A DNA stretch of 64,000 nt from Chlorops oryzae. Lineage: Eukaryota; Arthropoda; Insecta; Diptera; Chloropidae. Below are positions 1 to 52,370 of this stretch, in pieces (the stretch's first letter is position 1; every line of letters starts with the position of its first letter). The stretch lies in NCBI GenBank assembly GCA_020466095.1, contig CM035808.1, forward strand, positions 45,648,393-45,712,392. The letters are read 5' to 3'. A program made the position numbers and the translations under genes. Below the pieces are notes generated by a model. The model was not told the origin of the DNA, ran no database searches, and was given only the letters and a program-made list of their open reading frames with translations.

Positions 1-46
1 TTGAGCAACCATAAGCTCAAGTGAGCATTTTGACCAACAAATTAAA

Positions 47-124
47 CTCGTTCGTTTAGCGTAATGGTTAAGATGTTCGCCCAGCGAAGTGAAGGTCAGC
101 GGTTCAAGGCTCGGCCGAGGCGAG
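47..124 (+). repeat. tRNA-like sequence, probable SINE head
   Basis: TAGCGTAATGG at 57-67 fits the pol III A box and GGTTCAAGGCT at 101-111 fits the B box, spaced as in a tRNA. The outer CTCG/CGAG ends can pair, but the T stem does not form, so it is not a working tRNA. An A-rich tail follows (125-235). Best read as a degenerate tRNA-derived SINE or tRNA pseudogene. Confidence 0.4.
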
Positions 125-1006
125 AAAATTTAAAGAGATGAAAGAGAAAAAGATTTAAATAGAAACAAATAAATAAATAAAAAATATAATGATTTAATAA
201 AAAAAAAAATATTAATAAAAGAAGATTAAAAAAAAGTCAAAGCAAAAATTAGTTATTTTTTCCCAGTCGCTGGTGACAGTTGATTTAACCGCGAGACAGT
301 TATATCAACCATCAGGTAGTCATATCTGTACTGTTTGACCGCTACTACACATAAGCTAACAATTAACGGTGAACTCAGTTATTTTAACCTGCTTTTTCAG
401 TTAATATAACTACCTTTTTCTCTCGGTGTATATAAAAACCTTAAAATTTACAGCCTTCATGAAAAATGAACGTGGTCCTCAGTAGCGAATCGAGGTATTC
501 TAAGAACATAAGAAGGAAGCCAAATTCTTGATGTTTTATTCTTTTGATTCATTCATTCCCTTAGCAGTGGAATTTTATTAAAAGAATATAGAATCCAGAG
601 GTTAAACAATAGAGGGATATATACAAAAAATGAATAATAAAAAATTTTAAAAACTTTAAAAAATACCGGCAGTTACTGGTATATTAAAATGTAAGTTCCA
701 TCGACAAGTTATATGGCAAAAAGTAGTGTGCGTAAGATGGAAGTAAATTTCTTTGGGGTTATTTCTTTTGCTTCGGTCCTTCCCTTAACTGTGGAGTCTC
801 ACAACCCCTACTTTATCCCTGGAGCGATGCTTGATAATATTAAATAAGAAGAAATAGGGCACCTTTTCGACTCCTAAACTTCAATTTTTTTAAGAACCTT
901 GGTAAAAGTTCTGGAGTCCGGAAACACAAGCACGGAAATCCCTTTATGGAAAATATACCTGCATTAAAGAAATAAAATTTGAATATTTATTTCTCGCAAG
1001 ACTTTT
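125..1006. other. KLF intron, nothing recognised
   Basis: AT-rich sequence starting with the A-rich tail of the tRNA-like element (to about 235). I see no exon, TIR pair or RNA gene. Confidence 0.6.
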
Positions 1007-1134
1007 GGTTCTATCACAACGGACCTAAGGTCCAAGTGTGTCTTTGTTAGACAGCCCGATGTGAGGCCTAAGTGTGTCACCCTTAATGGTGGCAGCCACA
1101 ATAACCTAACCTAACCTAATCTAGGGTTCTATCA
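1007..1134 (+). mobile_element. 5'-truncated SINE with (AACCT)n tail and candidate 10-bp TSD
   Basis: The stretch with GAGGCCTAAGTGTGTCACCC and GGTGGCAGCC is homologous to the 3' half of the tRNA-headed SINE at 17011-17193, which has GAAGCCTATGTGCGCCACCC and GGGGCAGTC. It ends in TAACCTAACCTAACCTAA. GGTTCTATCA occurs at 1007-1016 and again at 1125-1134, a plausible target-site duplication for a retroposed copy. Confidence 0.6.
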
Positions 1135-1665
1135 GCAACACAAAAGAGCTCGATTATAAGCATAGGAAGCTAGGGAAGTAAATCTCCTCATATTTTGGTA
1201 CACAAATTTCTTCTTTAATTAAATAAGACTGTATGAAGGTTGGTTGCCACGAAATTGGCCCAAACCTTTCAAGGAGGTAAAAATCCTGTCTTTATTCGCC
1301 CATATTGGATAAATGTTTATTAACATACGAGAGACTTCGAATTAATATATCTTCATTGTTGAAGCCAACCTCGCTTAAGCCGAGTTATTTCCTCATTTAC
1401 GTAAAACATACATTTTTATGTATCCAATTAAAATTCAACTTTACGGCAAATCGAAATTTGTTTTTATTTTATAGCTAATTGGTCAGACAAAACACGGCCA
1501 GTTTTCCTTGTTTTCAAGCTCTCTTCTGAATTGCGAAAATTGCAAACGTTATTTCCATTTCCCCATATACCGCATCCAATGTTAATATTCCAAATTAAAG
1601 TAAAATTATATTACAACCAATTTTTTAGCTTTCCTTTAAATTTAATTATTTTTCTTCATTTTCAG
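1135..1665. other. KLF intron, nothing recognised
   Basis: AT-rich intronic sequence leading to the branch and polypyrimidine region of the exon at 1666. No other signal seen. Confidence 0.5.
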
Positions 1666-42450
<40,785 letters not shown>

Positions 42451-43428
42451 CTGTTATTGAATTTGAATTTTTTTTTTAACTTTATTTTTTGTATGATAAT
42501 ATAACAGGATATTTTTAAGCTTTTAGCGAATTTTATTTTACTTTTTGTATAATTCATAAACGCAATATAGCCAATTATTTAAAGAAAAATGTCTTCCTGT
42601 AGCAGTTGGATGAAGAAAAGCATTGAATTCGTGAGGAGCTATTGCAGAAAATGGCAAAAGTTTCAAATATTTAAAGGGAAAGGATTTTAAAATTTTATTG
42701 ATTTTTGGATTTCTCGAAATACCCTTGGAAAATCCTTTTCAGTATGGCCTTTTTCAAAAAATTTTATCTGAAAAACTAATCAAGTTAGAAAGATATGGGG
42801 ACTGATAGGTAATAGCTTATTACATACATATAAAACAAGGAATCTAAAATATTTTTTTTAATTTTACACTGAGAAAAAATTCTCAACAAAAAATTAAATA
42901 AAAAATAAATATTTTTTCCAGTGTATTCCGGTGCTGGCAGCACTTTTTGGCAAATTTTAAGAAAATATCTATAAGTTTATCCTTTCTTGCAAACATTTTT
43001 TTATTAAAGTCAAAAGTGTACCTTTTTGAATTCTCAATTTACCAAAACGTAAGTGCACGAAGATGATCTCCTCACTATTTATTATGGGACAATCACTGAA
43101 CTATTCAAGTGAATTTAGATTTTTTGTTGAATCTCGATCAAATCATTTAAAATTTCCATATAACCGGCAACTTTCCGGAAAATCAGACAATTTCTAACCC
43201 AATTATAGTGGACAATACTGAACTAGTGTCAGTATTTAGATTGTTTCGACAAATCAACAAATTCCATATTACGTCACTTCAATCGTCCACTAATTTAACC
43301 CTTAGTATCAATGGAGTTTTGAGTTTCGGCAATAGCTTCCATTTATCATATAATTCCACTAAAACACAAACAAGTGTTTGTGAATTAAGGTAGGTTCGTT
43401 TATACTTGTATATCTTCATAGAGTCCTA
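42451..43428. other. KLF 3' UTR and flank
   Basis: AT-rich sequence after the KLF stop. An AAATAAAAAATAAAT run near 42895-42910 could serve as a polyadenylation signal. No other feature seen. Confidence 0.4.
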
Positions 43429-43670
43429 TCGCACATGTACAACAAGAGTGTCACAACTCAAAACTTTTGTCAAATTGAAATGTGTTCTCAGGTCACCTGT
43501 CTACCTAACCGCATACTCATAGTTGCGTTTTTGTTATTGCAAATCAGCGCAAAAAACAGATATGTCAGTCTCTTCGTCATACAAATGTATGTAGACTGCA
43601 TTGGTTAAACTGCATTTTCTGAAAAATTGCAAATTTTGAGTTGTGACACTCTTGTTGTACAAGTGCGATA
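43427..43670. mobile_element. TIR MITE with TA target (about 240 bp)
   Basis: TCGCACATGTACAACAAGAG (from 43429), continuing TGTCACAACTCAAAA, mirrors 43634-43668 almost perfectly. TA stands at both borders (43427-43428 and 43669-43670), as in Tc1/mariner-type insertions. No coding capacity. Confidence 0.8.
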
Positions 43671-44191
43671 AACTATACATACGTACATTCAAACGACATT
43701 TATTTTTCAACAAAAAAAATAAATAACTTTTGGCACTGAAAAATACCTATAATAAAAAAAAATTTATTTTTATCCTTTTACTTTTATATATTAGATAACT
43801 TATCTGCGATGATTGCGAGAAGATAATTGCTACAATAATTTTATTTTTGGACAATTTTTTAGAGCCCCTGATTTAATAAGATTTTTGGTTCGCTTTTATT
43901 TTTTTCATTTTTCTTCTTATTTTTGCTTCTACCGATAGTATTGCCGTTTACAAACGGGGTCCCATTTTTCTAGGAGTCGATCTGTTCCTGGGTTTTCACT
44001 GTCAATCGCCAATGCGGCGATTTAAAATCAAAATTGTTTAAAATGAAAGTATACTCAAAATTTCATACAAAAATAAACTTTTTTTTGAGTGCTACAGCTC
44101 GTAAACGGTACCACTAAGAGAGTTTTGTCGAGCAACAATTTCTTATCCCTGATTTTTATTTTATGATCCTTTGACCCTTCGTTAACACTAT

Positions 44192-44412
44192 CACGCCCTA
44201 TTCTAAATGAATATTCCCCGGGAGTTTTTTCCCTAGAAATATTTTTCGCCGGAAAATGGTAGTGTTCTAAGCGTAAATAAAATAGAGAATGTGATGATAT
44301 TTGCTTAAAAATATTTAAAATACTTGGTTCCTTTAAATGAACTTCTCCAGTATGCAGAATTAATTTCAATTCCGTGCGGAAAAGATCCCCGGGAATATTT
44401 AGAATCGAGCTG
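44192..44412. mobile_element. TIR MITE, CCGGGGAA family, copy 2 (221 bp)
   Basis: Left end TATTCTAAATGAATATTCCC and right end (other strand CAGCTCGATTCTAAATATTC) continue into CCGGGG. Same family and layout as 12415-12645, including TAT before the left end and TA after the right. Confidence 0.7.
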
Positions 44413-46941
44413 TATATTATTCCAAGGGAACTATGAAGTAAGTACCTGTATACTTTAATTTGAATACAAGAAAAAACGTTATATAGCAAAGCAGAAAAAT
44501 ACCTTAATTGAAGTTACTCAAATTCTAGGCTCAAAAAAAAAAAACAATCCCCACTTAGAATCACAAAAATTACTCCAGATCACGGAGAGAATAAAATTCA
44601 GGACAGGGCCGCTAATTGATCGCAAGGCCAAGCCATGGAAAAATATCGTTGTTTCGGTATAGCAATTTTTTGCATAAGAAAATTAGGGAAAGTCGAAGGG
44701 ATTGACTCATAGCTTAAAATATTTAGCCAATATGTAAAAATTCTGTATTCGGGAAGATTTTTCTATCGCCTAATTTCAGCATTGTTTTAAGCCAAAACAG
44801 AAAAAAAAAACCAATTTCTCTAGATAAGGCCAAATAAGATAGGGTATGGTCGCTAAATTAAAAAAATAACAAATAGCAGCGACTGTTATTATTATTTATG
44901 GTTAATTAGCGCGAATACCTAAATGAGCTGATACGCTCTGTTATGGTAAGTCACCTGTTATCTTTCGTTGAACCCACTCACGTTCTTTTTTCTTGCCAGC
45001 CTTATCAGCACTTCGGTTTCTCGGTTTCTCGCTACTCTCACTCTCACTCTCAAAATCGAGTTCAAACTGTCTCTTTCATATATTTTGGTAGTCTGAGAAC
45101 ACCTTTTGAAAAAATACTATCTAGTCGAAGTTTAGTCAACGGCGGGCAAAAGTTCTGCAATGTAATATTGAAGAGGTCGGCTTTTTCTAAAAGAGCATTT
45201 TGCAATTTTTCAATTTCACTTTAAAGAATTTTGCATTCAAACAAAACAGATGACCTTGTAAAAAAAAAACTAATTAAAAATAATTGGAAAACGAACTTTA
45301 GTTGTTAATTTTTTTTTTTTTTTTTTTTTAAAACATTTGAGTTTCCCCTGCGTGTGCTTAATTTCCGTAAAATAAATAGTTCGTTTTTCGGATTCAGTTG
45401 GAAAGTCGGCGGAATATTTTTCCAATTTGTTTTTAGTGTTAAAAATTAATCAAGACTATCTCAAAATAAAACCTAAAAGCAAACCGCAAGAACCTCTCTC
45501 TGGGCATCGGATTAAATGTCTCTCGAATTATTATTTAATAAGTGATTATTAATAAACTAAGATAAAAGAAAAAAAATTTATCAGATAAAAGCTAGCTTCC
45601 CGTTGAAATTAATTTAATTGAAGTGCTATCGGAACTCTGAAGCAGTTTCCAGTCACAAAAAAAAAAAAAATAAATAAATAAATAAAAAAAAAAAATATTA
45701 AAAAATATACAAACAATTAAAAAAACTAATTTAAAAAAAACATCTCCGAGTTAATTTCTATGAAAAGGTATCTTTTAATGACTTAGAAGACTGCTTTATG
45801 AGTCCCACTGTGAGCTTAACAAAAGCATATATGAATAAATTTTCAACGTGCTTTTCTCAGTGGGGGGGGGTGGAAAAAAGTACAAGTGCTCAGTCCCTCA
45901 ATGAATATAGAATTTTTAAAGTATATATACTTACATCTAAATGGAGACCCATCAATCAATCCCATCGAAAAGTTCGCTATCCGGGAAAAGTCGTATGATC
46001 GGGAAAAGTTCTATATTTAGAGAAAATAAATTGTATTAATTTCAAAAATTACTTTAATTCAATAAATTGCCCTTAATTTTTTATTTTAAAAAATTTTTTG
46101 TTTGCTTATCTTTTTGTTTTTATTTATTTATTAATTTTTTTATTTATTAATTTTTTTATTTATTTTTTTTTATTGGAATTGCTAGAGTCAGTACCCACTT
46201 ACCCTATAAATATTTTTTATGGCACACAGCATTTTTAAAGTCACCGTCTCTCTGGATGCACAACACTGCTTAGTAACGCTCCTCGTGCTTTTCAGTTTTG
46301 CTTGCATTGTCATATTAAAAATAAAATTGTGTTTCGTGGCCTAGGCCTCCTGTAGAATAAATAAAAAAAAATTTGAAATATTTGAACAGACGGAAATACA
46401 ATAACAATTCGAATAAAACAGAAGCTTATTGACTGTTCTCATAACCATTAATTTAAAAATGGCACAAGAGACATCATTTTCAGACGGAAGCCGATAAATC
46501 GGTGTTAGTTCGGTCACCGTCGACAACATAACATCTGATTAAACAGCGGAACTTAATTTTAGAGATTGGGTAGCATTGACGTCAATTGTTCTGAAAAAAT
46601 AAAAACATTTCGATAAAATCTTTTGAACTAGCAGCAGTGTCGTCGTTGTGCTTCGGGTAAGAGAATTCTAAGATAAACTAATTTCAAAATTAAGTGAACT
46701 TACTCAAAAGAAAATCGTCTCAAAAGTATTAATATAATCATGAGAAAAGCACGAAGGAACTAAAAACATCTAGAATAATCAAAATCAATGATTAAGTATT
46801 CAAAAAAAAAGTATCTCCGAAGGCTGCTAAATTAAATTAACTGAACAAATAAAATTTATCATTGAATGTTCACATTAACAAAAGAGTTAATTAACCGGGA
46901 AAATACATAACACATAAATACATCTTACTAAACAGATTACA
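44413..46941. other. Intergenic region upstream of GALNT
   Basis: Very AT-rich with homopolymer runs (poly-T near 45310-45330, A-rich 45655-45740, T-rich 46080-46165). No gene or TIR pair recognised. The GALNT promoter and 5' UTR should lie in the last few hundred bases, but no core element stands out. Confidence 0.45.
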
Positions 46942-48908
46942 ATGAAATCCCGATACATAAAAAGATTGGTGATAAAAATTATTTACTTAACATTGCTCAT
47001 AACTTTCGTATCGTATACGTTTGTGTACTTTCAAACGAGCATTCCTGGGCTTCACACCCGTAGAAGAATCTCAAGATATAATCTTCCCGATGACTTCCAA
47101 GAATCATGGTATAGTAGTCCTCAATTTGAGGTGCCCGCTTTTGAAGCTGAACGTAAAGATTGGCATGATTATGCAGCTATGGAGGCGGATGCGAAGCGCA
47201 AAGGTCCCGGAGAGAATGGAACTGCGACATTTAATACGGACAGCTCCGTTCAGGTGCTTGAGAAGAGTATGGCATTGAAGAATGGTTTTAACGCCTTTGT
47301 ATCCGATATGATTTCCGTGAATCGGTCCCTGCCGGACGTTCGACTTGAAAAGTAAGCACTCATGTTCTTACATCCAAACTCCATTACTTCTAATGGAAAT
47401 TTTTTCTTTTAAATTTTAGATGCCGCTCAAGGCTTTATTTGTCTCATCTTCCAACGCTAAGTGTCATAATTCCGTGTCACAATGAATATAGCAGTGTCTT
47501 AAAGCGCACTATGCACAGCATTGTTAATCGTTCGCCGAAGGAGCTTCTCCGTGAGATAATCATAGTGGACGATAACAGCGAATATGGTTATTCGGTTGAG
47601 GAAATGAAAGTTTATGTTGAAAAAAATTTCCCAGGAATAGTGAAATTCATCGAGCTTCCAGAGCGCAGAGGTCTCATATACGCCAGACAAGCTGGGGCGA
47701 AAATAGCCCAAGGCGATGTACTCGTCTTCTTCGATTCACACATCGAGTGCACACATAATTGGGTGCCACCGTTACTCGAACCAATCGCCATCGATGATCG
47801 AATCTCAACAACACCATTGATCGATGGAATAAGTCATGCAACTTTTGAATATACTGGACATACAACGGATGGTGCACGTGGTGGCTTTAATTGGGATTTA
47901 GCTTTCAAATCGTTGAATTTACATTTCAAACCTGGAGCTGACCGAAGCCTACCCTATAAGGACCCCGTTATGATGGGTGGTTTGTTTGCGATTAGTCGAC
48001 GATTTTATTGGGAGCTCGGTGGATACGACGAGGGTCTTGATATTTGGGGATCCGAACAATTTGAATTGAGCTTTAAGATCTGGATGTGTGGCGGAATGTT
48101 GCTTGATGTTCCGTGTTCACGAGTAGCGCATATTTTCCGCGGTCCCTGGGAGACAGGCAAGAGTCCTAGGAAATACAATTTTATTGCAAAGGTTTGTAGA
48201 GAGCTCAATTTTTTTTTTTTTTTTTTTTTTTTAAACATTCCCACGAATCATTTTTCCTTGTAGAACGTTAAGCGCGTCGCTGAAGTTTGGATGGATGAGT
48301 ATAAAAATTTCATTTATAAGGGAGATCCCGATACGTATGCAAAACTTGATGCCGGAGATCTCAGCGAAAGGCATGCATTACGTAAAAGTCTCAATTGCAA
48401 GTCATTTCAATGGTTCCTTGATGTTGTCGCACCGGATCTTTTAGAGATCTATCCATTAATTCCACCGCCCGATAAGGCTAGCGGGGCTATTCAATCAGTG
48501 GCGTATCCATTATATTGTTTGGATACTTTGAACGGCAAGCAGATGAGTCCTGTTGGTTTGTACCCTTGCGCAAAGAATTTAATTTCACCGCAAAAAAATC
48601 AATTTTGGCACCTAACCTGGCGTGATGAAATTCAAAATCATCGAACCGATTTTTGCATCGATCTGAACGAACCATTGCCGAACGCTAAGGTGCATTTGTT
48701 TAGTTGCCATCACACGGGTGGAAATCAACATTGGATGTATAAAAAGGGACTTCAATGGCTATATAGGGGATCTCCTCCCAGGGAGTGCTTAGAAATCATC
48801 AAAAATGTTACAACATTCCAGCTTGTGGCTAACAAATGTAATGAGAGCAACAATCGCATGCGTTGGATTTTCGGATACATCAATGATACTGCATTACACG
48901 AAGAGTAA
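46942..48908 (+). CDS. Polypeptide N-acetylgalactosaminyltransferase (GALNT/Pgant family)
   Basis: Golgi enzyme that transfers GalNAc from UDP-GalNAc to Ser/Thr and so starts mucin-type O-glycans. Exons 46942-47351, 47420-48191 and 48264-48908 join in phase (1827 nt, 608 aa). Order: short cytosolic tail; signal-anchor about residues 9-30 (type II membrane protein); stem; GT-A catalytic domain from about 148 with DSH (about 242-244, Mn-binding DxH motif), [31 protein letters not shown] (about 346) and VAHIFR (His ligand about 374); WMDEYK; then a ricin-type lectin domain (about 470-600) with CLD and QHW elements. Odd: the usual WGGEN is WGSEQ and PxMAGG is VMMGG, so it is a divergent member. 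A 19-nt poly-T lies in intron 2. A broken copy follows downstream. Confidence 0.95.
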
Positions 48909-48952
48909 TAGTCAATTTCATGGTATAGTTAAGTATGGTTGGTTCGCACTAA

Positions 48953-48958
48953 AATAAA
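48953..48958 (+). terminator. Candidate poly(A) signal of GALNT
   Basis: AATAAA 45 nt after the GALNT stop codon. Other AATAAA strings occur near 49165, so the actual site is uncertain. Confidence 0.4.
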
Positions 48959-49475
48959 AATTATACTTATACGGAACTGATATATTAAGTAGGATGAATA
49001 TTCCATTGTTAAATAATTGAAATACAGTAAAACGTCTATAACTTAAACTAGATGCAAGATTTATGAAAAGAATATTATATACGATTCGTTCATTCAGAGT
49101 CTCCCCCATAAATCAAAAATATCCTTCAGATAATGGCTACTCACACGATTTATGGAAATTTGTCGGTATTTAAGAATAAATAATAAAAATGTAAATGTGT
49201 GTATATAAGTAGTCTTAGATAACAAAAATGACCAATTGTCAATCAATTCAAGTTAAGAAATTTTGTCCAGCATGAAATTTTCCTAATATAAAAAACAGTA
49301 ATCAAATCAATTAAATTAAATTCCAATAAACTACGCTTGTGATTGTAACTGGTTCCAAGTGCTTTCATATGTTGACTATTTTGTAGGAGATTCTGGGAAG
49401 GTTCTCCTGCGCTATTGGAATCCACACATTACTATTTGATATTTTGAGTTTGAATTCTTTGGGAGCAGTCAATTA

Positions 49476-50488
49476 ACAGGTTGGCTGATAAGTCCCCGGT
49501 CTAACAAAGAAAAACACATTTTTTTGTCGAAATTCGTTTTTATTATTCAACATAGTTCCCTTCAAGAGCGATACAACGATTATAACGACCTTCCAATTTT
49601 TTGATACCATTTTGGTAGTACTCCTTCGGTTTTGCCTCAAAATAGGCCTCAGTTTCGGCGATCACCTCTTCATTGCAGCCAAATTTTTTCCCTGCGAGCA
49701 TCCTTTTGAGGTCTGAGAACAAGAAAAAGTCGCTGGGGCCAGATCTGGAGAATACGGTGGGTGGGGAAGCAATTCGAAGCCTAATTCATGAATTTTTGCC
49801 ATCGTTCTCAATGACTTGTGGCACGGTGCGTTGTCTTGGTGGAACAACACTTTTTTCTTCTTCATATCGACGCAAAAACTCGGGTGTATTGCGAGTTAAC
49901 AGCTGCAAACACCGCTCCGAATCATCAACACGTTGTTGTTTTTGGTCAAATGTGAGCTCGCGCGGCACCCATTTTGCACAGAGCACAGATGAATGATATG
50001 ACCAACACGTTCCTTTGATATCTTTAAGGCCTCTGCTATCTCGATCAACTTCATTTTACGGTCATTCAAAATCATTTTGTGAATTTTTTTGATGTTTTCG
50101 TCGGTAACCACCTCTTTCGGGCGTCCACTGCGTTCACCGTCCTCCGTGCTCATTTCACCACGCTTGAATTTTGCATACCAATCAATTATTGTTGATTTTC
50201 CTGGGGCAGAGTCCGGAAACTCATTATCAAGCCAAGTTTTTGCTTCCACTGTATTTTTTCCCTTCAGAAAACAGTATTTTATCAAAACACGAAATTCCTT
50301 TTTTTCCATTTTTTTCACAATAACAAAAGTTGCTTCACAAAAGACGCTCTATCTCACAAACTAATTGACTTACAGACGTCAAATTTTGACACGAATCATT
50401 TGAAGGTTGCCACTATATAAAAATAATATGCATTTAATACTAGCGACGCCATCTATGTGTCAGACCGGGGACTTATCAGCCAACCTGT
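49476..50488 (-). mobile_element. Internally deleted Himar1-like mariner (1013 bp)
   Basis: Both 27-bp TIRs are intact (ACAGGTTGGCTGATAAGTCC... at 49476 and its complement ending at 50488), with TA duplications at 49474-49475 and 50489-50490. Compared with the full copy at 61545-62831 it lacks about 263 bp of coding sequence, has a second small replacement in the transposase and a 1-bp deletion. It can no longer encode transposase but could in principle be moved in trans. Confidence 0.93.
49543..50309 (-). pseudogene. Broken mariner transposase
   Basis: The frame opens MEKKEFRVLI at 50309 and follows the intact copy for about 107 residues. About 20 nt after HIIH are then replaced by 4 nt, shifting the frame. 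A 263-bp deletion joins RRY to KKKKVLFHQ, removing the first catalytic Asp. One base is lost in the APSDFF region. WVPREL (with Glu) is retained, unlike the intact copy. Confidence 0.93.
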
Positions 50489-50639
50489 TAGTTAGTCTAC
50501 AGAGCTAAAAAAATATTTGAAAATAATGAATTTGTTCAGGAGCATCAAATGCGATATCAGCTTTGATTTAGAAAGCGTGATTTAAGAAAACGTGATTTCA
50601 AATGATATCGAAGACACTCGGCATCTCAGCCTTTTCATT

Positions 50640-51975
50640 ATTTTTCCAAAAGCCTTAGACGAACGCAAGGATAGGAATGATTACGCCTCTATAAAGCCGG
50701 ATGGAAAGCATTTAATTTTTGGTGGAACTAGAACTGAAGCCTTTGACGCGGATGCCTTCGTGTTGAAGGTCAAGAAACCTTCAATGAAAAATGGATTTAC
50801 CGGTGCCGGAAAACGTTGCGATAAACGCGTGCTATGAAAACTTCTCAATTATAAATAATTTCAATGGTTCATCGTCGGTCTAGCTTTAGATCTTTGATAT
50901 AAATACTTCTTTTCCAACATCGAACTAGGCTAGCGGTCATCTTCTACCACGTACAGCCGACATTCTCTATACCGAACACTTCTATATCAAATTTCGCTCT
51001 AAGGCGAATCTTCTCAAGGCTTTTTCGCTATATTTTATTATTCCTTTATCCATATACAGTCTATAAAGAATTTCTCTACAGCGAATCTTCAAGGCCATTT
51101 AGCTACATGTTTAGTTCCCTTTTTATCCTTACAACCAATTCTCTTTTATAACGATTTTGTTTTCCCGCTCCCTTGAAATTCGTTAAAGAGAGTTTCGACT
51201 GTACATTAATTCGATTGATATGTTTAACTGTTCAGAAATTTTAACTTAACCACAATGCAATGCAATTTTAATAACATTGGCAGAATAAAGTCTATAGCCA
51301 ATTGGTTGTTTACATAAAGATAAGATGGATCTTTGGCATAAGTCGATCGAGCTTAAGCTCAAATATCTAAAGTGAAACTCATGGGTCAGTTATTCATCTT
51401 GTCGGGCATGTTACTGAAATGACTATTAAAATCGTCAAAAACTTTAAATGCTTCTAAAATCACGCTGAGTAAGTTTTGACCTGGCTTTCAACTTTAAATT
51501 CGGAGAGAATAATATATGTATCGCTTTGATCTATTATAATGAAATACAGGATTTGTTGTAACGAATTTTGGGGCACATAAAATATCGTAAATCGTCAGTT
51601 TTTGACGATATTGATTTCCGTAACATGCCCGTGTATCTAAAACTAAGCAATTGCTCAAGCCCTCGAGAAAAATATCAGATCTCATCTTCATGCTAACGAT
51701 GCATTAAATTTACCTTTAAAGAATTTTCAGGCAACCACTATCCACTATTAAAATCCTCCCGAATTCAGGGTAGATATCGGTATTGATCATACAGTAAGAA
51801 ATTTTCAATTCATCCATTAATGTACCAGTGGCAAAAAATGCTCCAAATTATCAGACATAAGACAGATCGCCTAGAGTGGACCTTCGACTACATCAATGAT
51901 ACTGCAGTATCCTCAGAAGCGAATGTGCGAATGACCGGAGTAACAAAAATGATTGCTGAACTCGAAGGAGTGTGA
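50640..51975 (+). pseudogene. Decayed tandem copy of the GALNT gene
   Basis: At 50640-50836 the plus strand reads ERKDRNDYAS ... SMKNGF, matching the GALNT stem [10 protein letters not shown] ... SMALKNGF. At 51879-51925 it reads EWTFDYINDTA, matching the GALNT C-terminus [11 protein letters not shown], also at nucleotide level. Weaker lectin-domain similarity (SGNHYPLLK against GGNQHWMYK) lies around 51730. The catalytic domain is missing and a 248-bp MITE sits inside. Stops and frameshifts abound, so it is non-functional. Confidence 0.8.
50952..51203. mobile_element. Tigger/pogo-like MITE (248 bp) with TA target
   Basis: CAGCCGACATTCTCTATACC (50954) mirrors the right end (other strand CAGTCGAAACTCTCTTTAAC, ending at 51201). 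TA flanks both sides (50952-50953, 51202-51203). The body shares GCGAATCTTCTCAAGGC with the copies at 6892 and 20317. It is inserted in the GALNT pseudogene, so it or the decay is older than one another's remains allow to order. Confidence 0.8.
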
Positions 51976-52370
51976 AAGTCTTGATTGAAAGGGCCTAATA
52001 TAAACTGCTTATATGTTACTTTAGTGCTATCCAGAATTGTTTTAGTGCCCGATATTTCTTGATTGATAAAACGTCTGCAATAGAAAGTGGAGATTTAAGT
52101 AAATTTTAATTTTTGTTTATTTTAATAAAATAAATATTAATAATTTTTAATGGAAAAATAGAATCCTCATAAAAGCTTATTTTCAGCTCATAACATTTTA
52201 CGACACATAGTTAATAATAAGATTTGCTTTTATAATAATAGTAAAAATAGCTAGTCGTACATTTCATATTGATTTTCTTTTGGAGATTTTTTTTATCGTC
52301 ACTATGATTTATGCCTTTGCTTGGTTGTTTTAAAAGTATGTTAAGAAATCACGTGATGCTTTTCAATTGA
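51976..52370. other. Short intergenic region, 3' flank of the SPECC1L homologue
   Basis: AT-rich; contains the candidate poly(A) signal of the minus-strand gene at 52116-52121 (AATAAA on the minus strand). Nothing else seen. Confidence 0.45.

Noticed and set aside
47..124. A functional tRNA gene
   Set aside because: A and B boxes are good but the T stem and part of the acceptor do not pair, and an A-rich tail follows; SINE or pseudogene is more likely.
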